From contig JAKBBS010000087.1 of assembly GCA_021808425.1 (NCBI GenBank), forward strand, positions 1-6,925: a DNA stretch of 6,925 nt, read 5' to 3'. The stretch comes from Actinomycetes bacterium. GTDB lineage: Bacteria; Actinomycetota; Acidimicrobiia; Acidimicrobiales; Palsa-688. The notes beneath the pieces are model-generated. The model did not search any database. It had not been told where the DNA came from and was given only the letters and a program-made list of their open reading frames with translations. Shown here piece by piece: positions 5,829 to 6,925 of this stretch (positions within the stretch are counted from its first letter, which is position 1; each line of letters opens with the position of its first letter). The translations under genes and the position numbers were made by a program.

Positions 5829-6202
5829 CGGTCCTCGTCGATACTTCGGTGCTGGTCGACTTCCTGCGCGGGCGCCAGCCCGCCGCAGTAGTTCTCGAGC
5901 GGGAGCGCGCGACTGGACCCTTGCAGGCCAGCGAGATCACCCGTTTGGAGGTCCTGGCGGGTATGCGACCCGACGAGGAGGACGCGACCCGCTCGCTGCT
6001 GTCGACCTTCGTCTGGCATCCGGTTGACGCCGAAGTCGCCGAGGCAGCTGGAAAGCTCGGCCGGCGGTGGCTCCGCAGTCACCACACGATCGACAGCGCC
6101 GATCTCGCCATTGCCGCTACCGCCGTCCGCACTGGCACCCGCTTACTGACGCGCAACGTCCGGCATTTTCCCATGTTCGCTGACCTGCGTGCGCCGTACT
6201 AA
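5825..6202 (+). CDS. vapC: VapC PIN-domain ribonuclease toxin
   Basis: The 125-residue protein is a full-length PIN domain, the usual size for VapC. The acidic metal-binding residues are in place: D6 in VLVDTSVLVDFL, E42 in EITRLEVLAG, and D90/D93 in IDSADLAIAATA, followed by the C-terminal TRNVRHFPMF (109-118). VapC toxins are Mg2+-dependent endoribonucleases that cut tRNA or rRNA and stop translation when the antitoxin is lost. No residue needed for catalysis is missing, so the toxin is expected to be active. It starts within the vapB stop (ATGA) and has no separate promoter. Directly after its stop begins the remnant of another PIN toxin. The RNA target cannot be deduced. Confidence 0.92.
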   Translation: MTVLVDTSVLVDFLRGRQPAAVVLERERATGPLQASEITRLEVLAGMRPDEEDATRSLLSTFVWHPVDAEVAEAAGKLGRRWLRSHHTIDSADLAIAATAVRTGTRLLTRNVRHFPMFADLRAPY

Positions 6203-6213
6203 TCGTTTCCGGC

Positions 6214-6489
6214 TCACTGCGACTGGCGGCTGCTGGCGGAGGCTTGGTGCTCGCTCATCCGTGGGTGACGGGCGAACTGGCCCTTGGCGACTTTTCCCAG
6301 CACAACGTTAGCCTGCGTCTGCTGGCCGGCCTCCCATCGGCTGAGGTCGCGACCGATGCCGAGGTCCTCGGCTTGATCGAGCCAGAGGGACTCTATGGGC
6401 TCGGCATCGGCTATGTCGACGCCCACCATCTCGCAGAGAGGGCAGCCAACCCGGCCAATTTTGAACGCTCGACCGTGGAGGGCGGATAA
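6214..6489 (+). pseudogene. Remnant of a second VapC toxin gene (both ends lost)
   Basis: The frame reads RLAAAGGGLVLAHPWVTGEL followed by ALGDFSQ, then LPSAEVATDAEVLGLIE and GLGIGYVDAHHLAERA. These are typical of the middle of a VapC subfamily with the pattern VLaHPfV.GELA.G...LP.a.vAtd.EVL.LIE...L.GrGIGYvDAHLLA. The second and third acidic positions survive (E at 6274-6276, D at 6418-6420). The first strand with its VDTSVW aspartate is absent, and after about 6440 the expected LWTRDRRL segment is replaced by unrelated codons to a TAA at 6487-6489. The only start is a TTG at 6244. A loose TLDRGG-like piece in another frame near 6465 could be the displaced C-terminus. It begins about a dozen bases after the stop of the intact vapC and differs from that toxin in sequence, so it is not a simple duplicate. 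Confidence 0.7.
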
Positions 6490-6585
6490 CCGCTTCGCCA
6501 CAGGCACGCTCCGTCTCGATCTGCTCGCTGATGCCGAGATCTAGCAACGATGCCTGACGGTCCCTGGCGACGCGTCTTCGGCCGA

Positions 6586-6782
6586 ATGTGACTCGACAGC
6601 GACGTGCGATTCGCGCCGGATCGGGCGAGCTGGACGCCCGCCGCGCAACTGTTCATCCGAACAATCACCCTCCTCGAGCTGGAACAGGGTTTCCTGCCGG
6701 CCGAGCGCATCTTACGGCCCTCGTCACCAGCGACACGAAGGACTTCGAAAGGTTCACCGACTTCGACGTCCTCAACGACTGG
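6586..6782 (+). pseudogene. Remnant of a FitB-like VapC toxin gene with nonsense codon and internal deletion
   Basis: An ATG at 6586 is followed at once by TGA, then by LDSDV, which looks like a decayed LDTNV start of a FitB-type PIN toxin. In the same frame, AAQLFIRTITLLELEQGF (about 6640-6693) matches the family's lFiSviTllEleqG segment with the second catalytic acid. A different frame then gives ALVTSDTKDFERFTDFDVLNDW split at 6717-6782, which matches the C-terminal tail (LVTrNtkDFe...v.vlNPW). The central part with the third acidic residue, roughly 50-60 residues, is missing between them. The gene is therefore inactivated by a stop, a deletion and a frame change. No antitoxin partner is recognised before it; 6490-6585 shows nothing identifiable. 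Confidence 0.6.
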
Positions 6783-6826
6783 CGTTCGACCGACCCCCGT
6801 AACGTCACAAAAACCGGAGAGCCAGC

Positions 6827-6875
6827 AACGATTGATACTTTGTACAGGCTATGGCTGTATAAAGTATCAATCGTT
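6827..6875 (+). repeat. 49-nt near-perfect AT-rich inverted repeat (hairpin)
   Basis: Two 21-nt arms (6827-6847 and 6855-6875) pair at 20 of 21 positions around a 7-nt loop GCTATGG; the one exception still allows a wobble pair in RNA. The arms contain TTGATACTTT and AAAGTATCAA and are much richer in AT than the surroundings. There is no T tract after it, so it is not a standard intrinsic terminator. It lies after the second toxin remnant and just before a possible gene start at 6889, and contains TANNNT-type hexamers on both strands. It could be a double operator, a terminal structure of a lost mobile element, or a hairpin acting in RNA. Confidence 0.85.
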
Positions 6876-6888
6876 TCCGAGGCAGGCA

Positions 6889-6925
6889 GTGCAGAATCGC
6901 ACGAAGCACCCTGGTGGTGGGCGAT
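6889..6925 (+). CDS. Possible start of a further gene, cut by the window end
   Basis: A GTG at 6889 is preceded by GAGG (6879-6882) with 6 nt spacing and follows the large hairpin by 13 nt. Only 12 codons are visible, reading VQNRTKHPGGGR. The RTKHPG piece recalls the N-terminus of HigA-type helix-turn-helix antitoxins (..HPGE.L.EEFL), but the next residues do not fit. This is too little to name. It may equally be non-coding. Confidence 0.2.
   Translation, partial: MQNRTKHPGGGR

Noticed and set aside
6411..6710. Minus-strand open frame across the toxin relics
   Set aside because: The opposite strand contains clear PIN-domain pieces, and the antisense product shows no recognisable motif.
6827..6875. 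Integron attC site or rho-independent terminator
   Set aside because: The outer bases do not give the RYYYAAC and GTTRRRY core sites, there is no integrase or cassette gene nearby, and no T run follows the hairpin.
1..6925. New defence system or intact mobile element
   Set aside because: No nuclease other than PIN toxins, no helicase, reverse transcriptase, transposase, integrase or CRISPR repeat was seen in any frame examined.

Overview
The window reads as a chromosomal segment of a high-GC Gram-positive bacterium (Actinomycetota, probably in or near Mycobacteriales). This is inferred from the GC-rich sequence, GTG starts, TANNNT-type -10 boxes with very short or absent leaders, and remnants of several PIN-domain toxin genes, which are typical of that group. 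No rRNA, tRNA, CRISPR array, intact insertion sequence or phage gene was seen.

Layout, left to right. (1) 1-339 (+): C-terminal end of a FAD/NAD(P)-dependent oxidoreductase of the GltD/PreT type. (2) 375-1847 (-): a long nitronate monooxygenase-like FMN enzyme, convergent with the first gene and preceded by a possible 19-codon upstream reading frame whose stop overlaps its GTG start. (3) 1848-2001: divergent promoter region with a near-perfect 13-bp palindrome. (4) 2002-2304 (+): a GntR/FadR-type regulator reduced to its winged-helix domain. (5) 2448-3812 and 3830-5350 (-): a two-gene operon, transcribed sulfatase first and then a group II pyridoxal-phosphate (PLP) decarboxylase, 17 nt apart. 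(6) 5351-5576: divergent intergenic region. (7) 5577-6202 (+): a complete vapBC toxin-antitoxin pair with an apparently leaderless promoter and an 8+8 bp operator over the -10 box and start codon. (8) 6203-6925: no intact gene. It holds the remains of two different PIN toxin genes, then a 49-nt near-perfect AT-rich hairpin, then possibly the first codons of another gene.

How the genes may work together. The sulfatase-decarboxylase operon looks catabolic or biosynthetic: cytoplasmic sulfate-ester removal coupled to amino-acid decarboxylation, substrate unknown. The truncated GntR protein sits between the nitronate monooxygenase and this operon and could control either; its missing effector domain suggests a rearrangement at its 3' side. 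The right end is a toxin-antitoxin scrapyard, a common site of insertion and decay. I see no convincing new defence or mobile system. The items most worth checking are the hairpin at 6827-6875, the enzyme pair, the truncated regulator and the short upstream reading frame.
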